Source: Nectonema munidae (Eukaryota > Nematomorpha > Nectonematoida > Nectonematidae). From it: 64,000 nucleotides of DNA. A program made the translations under genes and the position numbers. Location of the stretch: the NCBI GenBank assembly GCA_030549495.1, contig JAUIRK010000884.1:310001-374000 (forward strand), read 5' to 3'. Below the pieces are notes generated by a model. It ran no database searches and was not told the DNA's origin. It was given only the letters and a program-made list of their open reading frames with translations. Below, piece after piece: positions 22,101 to 31,045 of the stretch (within the stretch, counting starts at the first letter, position 1; each line of letters starts with the position of its first letter).

Positions 22101-24463
22101 TTTTTGCATCGTTGTCTCCATTGCTTTCTAAGTTGTGCATCTTACGGAGAGAGTCCCCTTTTCTCCATATCTGCTTTCACCATCTCCTCCCATTATTTCT
22201 TGGGGCGCCCGTTCTTCGCTTTTCCAGCCACAACTTCGTCTCTCACAAACTTTAAAGCAAACTTTGTCATCCATTCTTTCAAGATAATTTTATTCTTTAT
22301 CTTAGATATTGAATGTTAAAATCAATTCCTATTTCGGATTTTTAACTAGTGTATATGCATTATGTAATTAAAATATTTTCGCTGGAAGTATGCCTTTAAA
22401 TTTCATCAATTTTGTATAAAAAAATAATATAATCCTATAAATTTACGTATGCGCCGTATACACTCTATTTTAAATGATTGCTTGAATATTTGGTCTCACG
22501 TGGTATTTCCTGACCGGTAATTTTGAAAATTGCAAAAAAATTCATACTATATATATATTTAATTTTTTTCAATCTAAAAAATTTACTCGCTTTTGGAAAA
22601 TTATCTAAATCAGAATTCATTTTATTTGAAGTGTAAATGCAATATTTTGGACCGAGAAAATGATCATTAGAATCACAAATTTACTTTTCTAATATTTAAT
22701 ATAAATTAATTTTATTATTGTATTCTAATAAAAAAATCCTATCATTTTGCATACTTCATTTTTTAGCTTTGCGAAATTTTAATTTTGGAGTTTTAAATTA
22801 TTTTAGAAAGATCTTCAATCGGCTCCAATCGCTTACCACAACAATCACATTTCAGAACACAAGGTGACACTGATAGATATTCCTCGGTTGCTTCATCCGA
22901 GAAACGACATCCACAACGATTTTATTCTGATAAGCCTTCTCAATACGCTAAGGTAATGAAGGAACATTGCAATCCTGTTTACTTATACTTATCAGCGCTT
23001 TTTAAGCACTGCCTTCTTTTGCTAAGGGCTTTCGACATCTGACAAGAAATAAATGAAATTGAAATATTAAGATGAGAATAAACTATGTGACGCGTTATAA
23101 GTTTCAATAAAATATTTATTTTGTTGAGCTGGATGTAGTAGCTCGTTCTTTGCTAAAAAAACTACAATCTCGTCAAGATGTTTGAAATTGGAAGGAGTTG
23201 AGCATTAAAATGTTTCAAAAAATGTATTTATTGCTCTTAATCGCTGATAAAAAACAAATAAAATTAAAAAAGTAATATGGATGAACTTGTAGGAAAAAAA
23301 CGAAAACGGAAATTTTATATATTAAACATTTATATTTTTTCTTTAGTTATGGTAAATGATGTGTAAACGACCACCTATCCAAAACAACCTCTTTAAAAAT
23401 CTTTTTGATTCAGCTTTCACAAGGCCTAAGCCACAAAAAAACTTAATTAGAGCAAGCTTAAAACTGCTTTTAAATTCGAGAAACGGCTTCATTTTTTGAA
23501 TCGAAAACAACAAAAAGAATTAACCTACAAAAAACGATTCTTAATGAACTAGAAATATAGTAGACTTTATTCCAAAGTTACCTACTCTCAACCAAGAGAA
23601 GTACGACACCCTAAATTGATATAAATAAACTTATTTTTATATCTCGTTCTTTCTATCCTATGACTTTTTCTATTGTATAAAAATTTTATTTTCTCACCCT
23701 TACAAAGGTGCTGTGTTTATTTTTTTCTCCCGACTTTTACAATAGGATTCAAAATATGGTGGTGGTGCAAGTTCTTATAGTGATCGAAAGTTCAATCATT
23801 CTGTCAATTCTGCATCCAGTAAAGACAGGCCAAGCAAGTTTTCTCCTTCTTCAAGTTCAGTCGATAAAAGTACTTGATTCTATACCAGTTGCTTTGAGAA
23901 CATTTCGACTGTAAAATCAAAACTCCAATTTTTTAAGTCCAGTTGTGTGTTCATTTTATTATTAAAAATGTAGATTTTACTCTAGTCCTAATTAAAAACA
24001 ATTTTGATTTTTTATGTTGTTTTATAGAAACACAACTAACTTTAGATAGCTATTAATATGCAATAAATTATGTTCGACATTTGATATATAAAAATTAAAG
24101 GAAATTCATAAAATGCTTTTCCGCCTTTTCCAAAATTTTTACATATTATGTCATCTAGACAGACACTATCACTTTTAAAAAATAGGTAAAATGAAGCTAA
24201 AATAAATTTTCTCTTTTTAACTCACGATTTTCACCCCAAAAGGCAGATTCAATCATTATCAAAGAAATTTGCCCAGGAGTCATCATGTGAGTCCCCATTT
24301 TGCTGCTGCAACATCATCCAACCCTCCTCAAAGATTCTTTTCATCAACCCCCAATGCACATGCTTACCACTCTTCCCACCATCAATCTCATTTCTCTTCA
24401 AATAGAGTCGATCGCACTTCCTATAGACCTACTCACTCGAACACGTATAAAAATCTTTTATGA
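9632..24463 (+). CDS. SAFB/SLTM-like scaffold attachment factor (RRM, charged coiled region); N-terminus incomplete
   Basis: A nuclear RNA/chromatin-binding protein of the SAFB family, rebuilt from 14 exons: 9,632-9,668; 9,722-9,980; 10,039-10,103; 10,822-10,901; 10,954-11,103; 12,255-12,350; 16,077-16,251; 17,140-17,225; 18,583-18,737; 18,797-18,904; 20,586-20,737; 22,807-22,952; 23,746-23,869; 24,243-24,463. All junction phases agree, giving 617 codons plus the stop TGA at 24,461. Order: acidic region; one RRM (NLWVSEL and SRSYGFVTM) closely like SAFB's; Ser/Arg-rich linker (KRCSHSNSRVNRSSS); Lys/Arg/Glu-rich coiled region (AAKRRNQVIYQRQKSAFIKL, then EEKDRLLKESQRIRIENAKL); Ser/His/Tyr-rich tail. 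Family members pair this with an N-terminal SAP domain. The first exon here (AAMKVIARDKEE) fits the end of a SAP domain, but the SAP core is unplaced. The least certain joins are the donor at 10,103, the acceptor near 10,822 and exon 12,255-12,350. Confidence 0.85.
10822..11103 (+). CDS. SAFB-like exons encoding the RRM
   Basis: Two exons (10,822-10,901 and 10,954-11,103) split by a 52-bp intron between beta-1/helix-1 and beta-2. The first gives NLWVSELSSQVKAKDLREFF and SIYGE; RNP2 is LWVSEL. The second begins VLAAKVATTAKNSGSRSYGF, then VTMKTEEEANVCLDKLNKTQ and LKDKVITIQK; RNP1 is SYGFVTM. The residue pattern follows vertebrate SAFB almost position by position. A GTAAGT...CGCAG stretch of 21 nt inside the first exon (10,836-10,856) is coding and not an intron. 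Confidence 0.9.
11104..12254 (+). other. SAFB-like intron
   Basis: A 1.15-kb AT-rich intron starting GTAAGA after the RRM exon. No mobile element or ORF of interest was seen. Confidence 0.6.
12255..12350 (+). CDS. SAFB-like exon after the RRM (tentative)
   Basis: A 96-nt phase 0-0 segment between TTTTAG and GTATCC, reading EKAYNDKTNQLRLIEDGWHK. Its EKAYND start resembles the EKAKNE that follows the RRM in SAFB. The remainder is not conserved and the donor is weak, so the 3' limit is uncertain. Confidence 0.5.
12878..13492 (+). mobile_element. internally deleted hAT element (ZBED5/FAM200-like C-terminus)
   Basis: Starts CAGTGGTTTTCAAACTGGAG, the canonical end of ZBED/Charlie-type hATs, and probably ends near ...CAAACCGCTACTG (13,492). 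On the plus strand at about 13,230-13,365 it encodes SVKQAFSRLLSIETKSRNRL followed by KVSNDMKVALAKFRQSRCHP and a stop. This is the C-terminal hAT dimerisation motif ending in HPS. The rest of the transposase is gone. The right end is imperfect and no clear target duplication was found. Confidence 0.65.
13664..14340 (-). mobile_element. second hAT transposase relic, opposite strand
   Basis: On the minus strand, FPDKTHYSELNLTKLQWVNL and DSLEMELLGFQENSIWREKF match the pre-C-terminal hAT region. Further down, in a shifted frame (about 14,030-13,940), KSSRRNRLTDEMSSACIALK matches the C-terminal motif. A terminal-like sequence CAGTGAGGACGAACCTTTCT starts at about 13,664. It belongs to a different hAT lineage from the plus-strand relic at 12,878-13,492. 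Confidence 0.6.
14553..14563 (+). repeat. poly-G tract (11 G)
   Basis: An isolated run of 11 G in AT-rich sequence inside the composite repeat. Confidence 0.9.
15044..16076 (+). other. SAFB-like intron, 3' part
   Basis: AT-rich intron between the composite repeat and the exon at 16,077. An 86-codon ORF (15,237-15,497) has no recognised motif. Confidence 0.5.
16077..16251 (+). CDS. SAFB-like exon, Ser/Lys-rich linker
   Basis: A 175-nt exon from GTTTAG to GTAGGC, ending in phase 1. It reads TLKSPVANKKEVSINPCSSA, then VDKVGKTIASVVLPKVHSSR and KERDSFIRSNSNLTSETG. SAFB has a comparable 'K.VPVISVK...SRE+' linker after the RRM. The open frame runs on to a stop at 16,304, but the phase-1 donor at 16,252 joins cleanly to the next exon. 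Confidence 0.75.
16252..17139 (+). other. SAFB-like intron
   Basis: 0.9-kb AT-rich intron; nothing else recognised. Confidence 0.6.
17140..17225 (+). CDS. SAFB-like exon, Arg/Ser-rich
   Basis: An 86-nt exon (CTTAG acceptor, GTACCT donor). With one carried-over base it reads RCSEKRCSHSNSRVNRSSSL then NKERRDERR. It resembles the SRDSESHSRVRER stretch of SAFB before its Glu/Arg-rich region. It was found because the flanking exons had incompatible phases (1 and 0), and it resolves them. Confidence 0.75.
17226..18582 (+). other. SAFB-like intron
   Basis: 1.36-kb AT-rich intron; short ORFs only. A segment at about 17,387-17,420 (GGGCAAAATAAAT) partly resembles 14,659-14,690 and may be repeat-derived. 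Confidence 0.5.
18583..18904 (+). CDS. SAFB-like exons, charged coiled region
   Basis: Two exons (18,583-18,737 and 18,797-18,904) with a 59-bp intron. The protein is rich in Lys, Arg, Gln and Glu (RRNQVIYQRQKSAFIKLQFE; LLKESQRIRIENAKLEHCKA; QEQQRRLQLLK), predicted helical. It corresponds to the Glu/Arg-rich segment of SAFB proteins. The donor at 18,905 (GTGAAT) overlaps an in-frame TGA that would end the protein if unspliced. Confidence 0.8.
18905..20337 (+). other. SAFB-like intron
   Basis: AT-rich intron sequence; no ORF or element recognised apart from the MITE near its 3' end. Confidence 0.6.
20346..20524. mobile_element. 179-bp hAT MITE with 8-bp target duplication
   Basis: Starts CAGGGGCGTACATCC and ends GATGTGCTCCCCTT (imperfect inverted repeat). 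It is flanked by an exact ATTTAGAA duplication at 20,338-20,345 and 20,525-20,532. It is the same family as the ends at 12,670 and 15,043. It is non-coding and sits 61 bp upstream of a SAFB-like exon, inside the intron's branch-point region. Confidence 0.85.
20586..20737 (+). CDS. SAFB-like exon
   Basis: A 152-nt exon from TTTAG to GTGATG, phases 2 to 1. It reads AEEHRKSMQKRTSDFNSKPK then SYYTLPRKTLSSDTLNYKPP and FKRPACSPVK. It is basic, and the Tyr/Pro/Arg character recalls the RRPYD-type segment after the charged region in SAFB. Splicing at 20,738 bypasses an in-frame stop at 20,773. Confidence 0.75.
20738..22074 (+). other. SAFB-like intron
   Basis: AT-rich intron; only short ORFs with no motif. 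Confidence 0.5.
22075..22300 (-). mobile_element. LINE 3'-end relic (RTE/Daphne-like)
   Basis: On the minus strand, FVRDEVVAGKAKNGRPKK, then (after a stop) WEEMVKADMEKRGLSP, then DAQLRKQWRQRCKK matches the C-terminal tail of RTE- or Daphne-like LINE proteins (GRPK+RW...D+...GL...DA..R..WR). It is GC-richer than its surroundings. The RT core is absent. It lies antisense in a SAFB-like intron. Confidence 0.6.
22807..22952 (+). CDS. SAFB-like exon
   Basis: A 146-nt exon (TTTTAG acceptor, GTAATG donor), phases 1 to 0. It reads ERSSIGSNRLPQQSHFRTQG then DTDRYSSVASSEKRHPQRFY and SDKPSQYAK. Ser/Arg/Gln-rich, low-complexity tail. Confidence 0.8.
22953..23745 (+). other. SAFB-like intron
   Basis: 0.8-kb AT-rich intron; nothing else recognised. 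Confidence 0.6.
23746..23869 (+). CDS. SAFB-like exon
   Basis: A 124-nt exon after ACAATAG, ending in phase 1 at GTACTT. It reads DSKYGGGASSYSDRKFNHSV then NSASSKDRPSKFSPSSSSVD K. Gly/Ser/Tyr-rich, as in SAFB C-termini. Confidence 0.75.
24243..24463 (+). CDS. SAFB-like terminal exon
   Basis: Joins in phase after AAAAG at 24,242. It reads RFNHYQRNLPRSHHVSPHFA through SNRVDRTSYRPTHSNTYKNL to a TGA at 24,461-24,463. His/Ser/Arg-rich with an aromatic/arginine end. No AATAAA follows before the transposon that starts at 24,539. Confidence 0.75.
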
Positions 24464-24538
24464 GGATTATAATAATTTTTTATTTTCTAATATTTTAATA
24501 TGGGCATTCTCAAAACAAATGAGGTATGAAAGGCATTG

Positions 24539-25672
24539 CAGTCAAACCTATCTATTGCGGCCGCCTAAGGGAAACGACAAACATGGGCAATATAGACAGG
24601 TCGGCGGCCATTTTCAATTTCAATACTTAATAGCATAAGCATTCCACCTAATTATATAAAATAACTAACAAGTTTTCTTGTGCAGCAAATTAAATAGGAT
24701 TTTTTATATTTACTCTATTTTATTCTGGCCTTTTGAAATTGATTCGTGTGAGTGAACATTTTTTTATTTGTGAGATTGAGTTACGGGACCCAGGCCAGCG
24801 CATTAGAGACACGGCGATGGGGACGCATCTCACTGGCTGCCATCTTGTTCGGTAGTGTTCGGCCCTGAAAAGAGTTGTTGGGTTATGGCTGAGGAATAAC
24901 GTCAAACCTTCTTGAAGAAATCTAACATCGTGGTCTGTCGGCCTCCTATATCTGTCGCTGATATTCTCGCTGTACCGTGTCTTCTAAGCCAGGCACCTCT
25001 GTAGTATCTCTGTGAAGCCTTTGTTAACTGTAAATGCTCGTATATCGGCAATGCTTCCATTGACATCTACAAGACTCCTGAAATTGAGTTGGGGCTGGCA
25101 GGTTTGTGGTTCCTCTTCTTCATTCTTCGGTTGGATTCAACGCAATGCTGACAATCCTCAATAGTTTGAAGTGTGATGAGGATAAGTTGTCGCTAGCCAG
25201 CGTTGAGTGTCACCGAAACTTCCAAGGACATCTGCTTTCACCCAACATCCGGCTTACACTCGTCTACAACAGCTGTCACCACTCTCGCCTAAGAGGCTGT
25301 GGTTTCGCCGACGGAAAGCCTCAACTGCAGAGGAAACGGGCGCTCACCTTCTCTGTCATGCATCTTTATATCTTCTCTTCTAACGAGAGTGGATGGCGGC
25401 CTGCGAGCGATTTAGACTTCATTACTTTTTTCTACTTTTATCAATCACGAAGGAGATTCTGGAATCAGGCAGATAATCATCATCATTTATAAATAATCCT
25501 GAAGATTCATCATTGCACTGTAACATGGAATGGATCCAACAAAACTCACCCCCTGAAAAGTTAGTATCGCTCTTTCGCTTTCTTCATCTTCGCACTTATC
25601 ACGTAATCGATAATAATCAATAAATATGTTTCTTCACAACAATATGGGTGGCCGCTAATGCAGGTTTGACTG
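24539..25672. mobile_element. DNA transposon with CAGTCAAACCT ends (probably pogo/Tigger-like)
   Basis: Inverted ends CAGTCAAACCTATCTATTGC (24,539) and ...GGCCGCTAATGCAGGTTTGACTG (25,650-25,672) bound 1,134 bp that is distinctly GC-richer than its flanks. TA follows the right end, as for Tc1/pogo insertion; the left flank has TG. On the minus strand, IRAFTVNKGFTEILQRC and neighbouring broken frames vaguely recall the C-terminal region of Tigger proteins, but no catalytic motif is visible. The element begins 76 bp after the SAFB-like stop codon. An AATAAA lies near its far end (25,619). Confidence 0.55.
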
Positions 25673-26690
25673 TATATACCATTTAAGTTTTGTTTTTGTT
25701 TTCTTCCGATTCTATTCTAATTATAAAAGATAAAGAACAACCAAAAACAATATAAAAACAAATTTATATACTTAGTCCATTTTTCACACGAACTTGGCTT
25801 AAGTCAAAAATTTTTCAAGGTCCGAATGGACTTGACAAAGTTCATTGGATTTCATTTTTTAACATAAAATATGAATTTCTTCTTTTTAGAAACTACTCTT
25901 TTGCGCGTCCTCAATTCTTCAACCGCTCTAAGAATTTTCATACAAAAAACTTCCGTGATAACAAGTGATTTTTATTTTTCATCATTCTATTTTCAAATGT
26001 CTTGTTTGCTAGCAGTTAGTGGGCCAGGACTTATTTTGTTTCATCTTTCTAAAACTCGCCTGATGAGATATGCGTCAAGATTATAATGAATCTATTTTGA
26101 AAATAAATGAGCAACGTTTTGCTTTTAACAAAGAGTTTCTAAACAAGATTTTTCTGTTTCGATAAGAAAGTGGTTCTATTAATTTTAAAGAAGAGCGTGT
26201 TTAAATGCATTTTCCTGCTTTTAAATCATTTTGTATTTGCTTTTTAACGCGTCTTCCTATTTTAGAAAGGATTACCACCCAAAGAGATATTGATGTCATT
26301 GTACGTGCAAGCACTCTCATTTTAAAAAAGTTTCCCATCGCGCATCATATGATAATTGTCCTTTATACTTTTACCTCTTATTTTCTACTGCATACATTCA
26401 ATAAAATACTTTTCTTTTAATTTTCCTATCACGTTTGCTTCTGCTCTTTCTTTTTAACAAGCTCCCTTTTTTCTGAAAATATATTTACGAAATTTCATCA
26501 GGACGGCTGAATGTGCCTATTCATGTTTCTTCCTTTAACATTATATATATAGTCCCTTAGCAGTTCCCTAATTTTTTAACTTCATAGGGATTAGAAGGCT
26601 GCAAGTGTAGACACAAAAGATGTGAAAAAATCATTTATACATTATTTATTATTCTATACTCAAAAAATAAGTTTTCCACAAATTTAACAA
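25673..26690. other. AT-rich sequence, no gene seen
   Basis: Two 71-codon ORFs (25,871-26,086 and 26,205-26,420) without motifs. The distal part may be decayed sequence of the neighbouring piggyBac element. Confidence 0.4.
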
Positions 26691-26699
26691 TCATTTCGA

Positions 26700-27760
26700 G
26701 TAGATGTTCGGCAAAAAGTGTATTTTTTGGTTTCCTTGAACTTACTTGTTCTTCAATTTCATTTTTTTCACACTAAATAATCCGATGCAGCATTTAGTAT
26801 CTTTCAACAAGCGATTCTGTTGGCTCTTTTTCTCATTATATTGAGAGGCAGTTTGTTTTTAAGAAAAATTTTACGTGACTTTGAGTAAGCATTTTTAGCA
26901 ACTTAAAATAAAGCTTTAAAACATGCAACGTTTATAATATCTTTGGCCAACGAACACTTTTTCTTCTGCAAATAAATTATTCTATGTTTTCGTCTAATTG
27001 ATCTACATCTACTTTAGTGTTATTGTAAAGATGAATTGTGTTTGGTAAAGAAGATGGATCTTGAGCATAAAAAACCGCTCTTTTAAAGGATTACAGAACG
27101 ATTTTTCTTAGGAAAAAGCTAAAGTAACAGAATTTTGTTATCAGTGTTGAACAACTATTCGGAAGAGCATCGAGCGCGTCCTTTCACGTTTCTAAAAACT
27201 TTTGGAACTTCTTTTTTATTAACACAAAGTGTGCTAAGAAGCATCAATTTTTTTTGAATTAACTTGCAGGCTAAGTTATGACTGGTGAAAAATGTATCTG
27301 TTGTGGTGTTTCTACCAGTATTAAAATAAGGTTTACATAACGGCATTTAAAGCAAACCCTGTCTTGGCTACACAAACCCTAACCCTAATTCAGGCTATAC
27401 TTTTTTGGTATGTACGATTTTCCTGGTAGTTTAGCTCTGTATGGTAGAAGTTGTTCATCTGTCAAAAATCCTTCAGGAATGTAATATCATAGAGATAATA
27501 CGAAAAGTTCCAAAACTTCTCTAATTGCAGCCATTTTATCTTTTTTTCTTTCTTCTCTGGTGGATGGATTATCAAAACGAAGACATCTTAGAAAAAACTT
27601 CATTCGGTTAAGTGAAATGCAGGCTCTGTAGAAAGGACGAGAATCGTTTTTAACAAAATAACCTTCATATCACGATCTTTTCAAAAAGGAGTCCATTTCA
27701 TTATAACTAAGGTAGTTTATACGACATGTTCGAACTTATCTGGATGTAAACGTTTGAACA
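26700..27760 (-). mobile_element. piggyBac transposase relic 1
   Basis: Minus strand, N to C: SRPFYRACISLNRMKFFLRC, LRFDNPSTREERKKDKMAAI (about 27,640-27,500), FLTDEQLLPYRAKLPGKSYI (about 27,470-27,420), AKTGFALNAVMPLCKPYFNT, GRNTTTDTFFTSHNLACKLI (about 27,320-27,260) and VDQLDENIE (about 27,000). These are the ordered motifs of piggyBac DDE transposases (FRATMS, LRFDD..TR..R..DKLAPIR, DEQ..PFRGR, GRNVTTDNFFTS, GVD.MDQ). Several stops and frameshifts interrupt it. No TTAA-flanked ends were identified. Confidence 0.85.
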
Positions 27761-27939
27761 TTTTTACTCTTCGATTGCAACATCTCAAAATATGTCTTCT
27801 AATTTCTTCAGGCTGCAAAAAGTTAATTAAATCAAATTCATGTTAAGTTTCAATCAAAGTCCTGGATTTTTCAGTGCAAACACTTCTTTGCACATTACGT
27901 TGCTATATATTGTCATCTTCATTTTAAGACATAATTGGA

Positions 27940-28260
27940 AGGTGTCTTTTTGCAGTGAATGTTGGATTCATTGAAGAAGGATAAATTCTAAATAAAACTT
28001 TAGGTATAAGAAATACAGAAGCAATCATTCTAGTAGACATTTAAAAAACAGTTGGAAGTGTTTTAGAAGAATACAAAATTCGAAAGGATGATTTAGTTTG
28101 CATCATGACTGATAATGCTGCTAACATGCTTTGTATGATGAAGTATTTGAATGAAAATTGCAAAACGGAGTTTGCAGAGACAAGTAGTTGCTCATTGAAG
28201 AAATTTTGCTTGATTCAACGCTGTTGTATTCATAAATTAAAGTCGATTCCTTAATTCGGA
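27940..28260 (+). mobile_element. hAT transposase relic
   Basis: VLEEYKIRKDDLVCIMTDNA then ANMLCMMKYLNE (about 28,060-28,160) matches the hAT segment around the second catalytic Asp (DN.ANM...). Weak hAT-like sequence precedes it. Only this central piece is preserved. Confidence 0.6.
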
Positions 28261-28264
28261 TATC

Positions 28265-28790
28265 GCAATACATAGACCATTTTCAATAAATACTCTTAGC
28301 ATAACTGTGGTGTGGACATTGCGAGCGAATATTTCGTTTCTATCCTAATTTTACTTTCCTCCAAGTCATCGTAATGTGTGAAGATTGCGAGCATTGGCTT
28401 CTATTCTAACTGCACGTTTTTCCGCATTCTACTCTGATTCTTTATTGACTAATTTGAATGCTATTTTGGAAAGTGTATAAATACTATGACTTCTGTGTTT
28501 GTTCCAATGATTTCTTTTAATGCCTTGTCAGGGTTTTCCTTTTCTGCCAATTTTACATCAATAACATTAATTTTAAAAATTTAGATGCGTTCTCCCTACG
28601 AGCTCCACAAACTCCACCCGTTTCCAAATCCAAGGCTTTATTTTAAGAAAATAAAATACCTGAAGGACTTATATATATACATATAAACATGTTAAAATTG
28701 GCAAGATTCATTAACTAATAATCATTTAATACAGTATTATATGAAACTAGAGTGTTTGAAAGTTGAGGTAATGTTATAGTTGGTAGAGGT
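28265..28790. other. no gene seen
   Basis: AT-rich sequence between the hAT relic and the Tigger-like element; a CAGTATTATATG at about 28,732 could be a Tigger end, but no partner was found. Confidence 0.35.
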
Positions 28791-28799
28791 GTGAAGTTA

Positions 28800-30660
28800 C
28801 TAAAAGGTTGATGATGGCGCAACAACAGCTGCAGGGGAGTCTGGGTCGTCATCACTTGAAGAAGTCGCTTTAAACCCTTCCAAGTTGGGATCATCGAGGG
28901 CAAGCAGAGCAAAATCATCTTCGAAGATGCAATCAATGCCTTCAGCAGAAAATACAGATGCAGCATAAGCTCTGTTGACAGGCTGGAGGGTGCATTCGGC
29001 TTGGTAAAAATGAAGCTAATGTCATATTCTTAGCACGCAAATGTTTTTCTCTGTAAAGTTGCTTAAATGGGAGAAGGGGATTTTCAAGATTACGCTCTCG
29101 ATTTGGATCATTGTTGAAAGGATCTGCAAACCCTGCTCGAAGTAGGACATTGAATCAGAAAGCATCTTTCCTGTTATATTAAGTTGTGACATTTGTTCTT
29201 CTTCATCCTGTCCCATTAAATCCTCATTTGTTACCTCCTCAGTATGTGAATCAAGCAATTGATTAACATCATCTTCATTGACTTCTTCAAAGCCCACTTG
29301 ATGCGCAAGGCTCACGATATCATCCACGGTAGGTTGGGGTGTATGCAACCCATGAAAGTCATTCACACACTCTGGCCTCCACACACCATTCATGTTAGAC
29401 TCTGTAACTCCTTTCCATGCTCCAGATACATTGTCAATTGCATCCTTGATGTTAAAACTTTTCTACAAATCTATGAGTTTTCGGCTTCTATTACTATCTA
29501 TTCCACGAATATCATTTGTCTGAAGTTACGTCGAAGATAATAAGCTTTGAATGTAGAGATTATACCCTGGTCCATTGACTGAATTAATGAGGTCGTATTC
29601 TTGGGCAGAAACTCCACGCGAACATGATCATTAAGATCTGACAAGTTGATGGGATGACCAGGTGCATTGTCGAGCAGTAACAATGCTTTATGAGAGATGT
29701 TCTTGCCGCACAATATCTCTCAACTGTTTGGCAGAAAAAATTCGTGAAACAGTCTTTGAAGACAGTTCGAGTTGTCCAAGCCTTCTTGTTGGATCACCAA
29801 ATTACTGGCAGATTCGCCTTCACAAATTCCTTAAGTGCTCTAGGGTTTTCTGATTGATTATGGATGATGAGTTTTAGCTTTAAATCACCTGCAGCATTCC
29901 TACAAAGAAGCAAGGAAAATTGGTCTTTAGAGGCATTATGTCCGGTAGCCAACTTTTTTTCCCTCGCATAGGCATCTTCTTCCAATACAGAGAGAGCGGT
30001 TTCGCCTGCATTGAATACTTGCATGGCACTATGTCCACCGTCGGTTATATTTTATTTCAGAACGAGAAGGTACTTGGGAACGCCACTTTATCTGCACTCG
30101 CGGCTTCACCATGCCTCCTAACACCGAGCAAAGTGTACATCCTCTTGAATTGGTCAAGCCAGCGCCTGTTAGCTGAAAATTCCCTGACAAGAGTAGGATC
30201 ACTAGGACCAGGGTTCTACTTATGATTTTTCTTGAGATCTTCAAATAAAGATAGAGTATTTTCTTGAATGGGAGCATTAGTGATTGGGCAGTCATTTCGT
30301 ATAACAAACGTTCCATGTCTTGCATTACAGTAGGTCGATGCTTGGTTACAATTTTAGCACTTAAAGGGGTTGATCAGTTGGCACTTAGCATCATTTTTTA
30401 TTTGTCCTTTTTAATTGTAGCTACCGTTCAAGCAGAAAGATTGTAATGCCTAGCAAGATCACAGAGTCGTTTGCCCCGCTCATCGTTTTTTATATTTCAA
30501 ACTTTGTTTCTAAGGGAATTGCTTTTTTGGCCGGTCCACCAACACTTTTCTAACTTGCGTTTCGCTTACCAGCTATTTTCAAGGGAGAAGGGGGGTCAAT
30601 CCAAACTGTACTCAATAATAATGAACATACTTAATAAAAAACAATTTATGAATTATTTGA
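28800..30660 (-). mobile_element. Tigger (pogo superfamily) DNA transposon relic
   Basis: Minus strand, N to C: SANRRWLDQFKRMYTLLGVR and RHGEAASADK (about 30,190-30,080, CENP-B-type DNA-binding region), VFNAGETALS (30,020), ATGHNASKDQFSLLLCRNAA (about 29,950), HNQSENPRALKEFVKANLPV, KALLLLDNAPGHPINLSDLN (29,690-29,630), EFLPKNTTSLIQSMDQGIIS (about 29,610) and the C-terminal tail FGVE-type SLAHQVGFEEVNEDDVNQLL with NEDLM (29,330-29,220). The DNAPGHP and PKNTTSLIQ.MDQG motifs are diagnostic of Tigger-like transposases. The first catalytic Asp position reads NAGET and not N(V)DET. The frame is broken in several places. Ends not resolved. Confidence 0.9.
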
Positions 30661-30853
30661 TACTTACGATAACGTAACTTATCGACTTAACACGCAGATA
30701 ACTCGTATGCAACGTAGAACAGCATTTTACTCGTATAACGGGGCATATATGTGTATGTTCTTCGCCTACAATCACCATTCTAAATATTATAAGTGAGATC
30801 CATTTCTAAGAAAAATGGCGCCACTAAAAAGATTAGTCCAAAAAGAAGGCAAA

Positions 30854-30859
30854 GTTTAT
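30854..30859 (-). promoter_or_regulatory. putative poly(A) signal of the receptor gene
   Basis: AATAAA on the minus strand, 25 bp downstream of the receptor stop TAA (30,884-30,886). It would give a very short 3' UTR, lying between the gene and the Tigger relic. Confidence 0.4.
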
Positions 30860-30883
30860 TTGTAAATACGACATTGATGCTTC

Positions 30884-31045
30884 TTAGACTCCGTTTTCTT
30901 GAAAAGACTTGATGGGCTTTCGCTGGTCAAATAAGGTGGGGCATTGAGTTATGATGCAGCACGTTCCTATGGTTGCAGCTATCGCAAATACCCATAAAAA
31001 TATCCTGTCGATGATGGAAGCCAGTCTTTTCCATTCTATCTGCGT
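30884..31045 (-). CDS. nAChR last exon: TM4 and C-terminus
   Basis: Acceptor TTAAG (or CAG six bases further on). It reads TQIEWKRLASIIDRIFLWVF then AIAATIGTCCIITQCPTLFD and QRKPIKSFQENGV, stop TAA. The EW...A.IIDR signature leading into TM4 is diagnostic of nicotinic receptors. Phase 0 joins it to the exon ending at 33,335. Confidence 0.9.
   Translation of the reverse strand, partial: TQIEWKRLASIIDRIFLWVFAIAATIGTCCIITQCPTLFDQRKPIKSFQENGV

Noticed and set aside
25106-25492. 128-codon plus-strand ORF
   Set aside because: Lies inside the TIR element at 24,539-25,672, on the strand opposite to the weak transposase-like frames; no recognisable domain.
27362-27380. Interstitial telomere array
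   Set aside because: Only two CCCTAA units, within a piggyBac frame.
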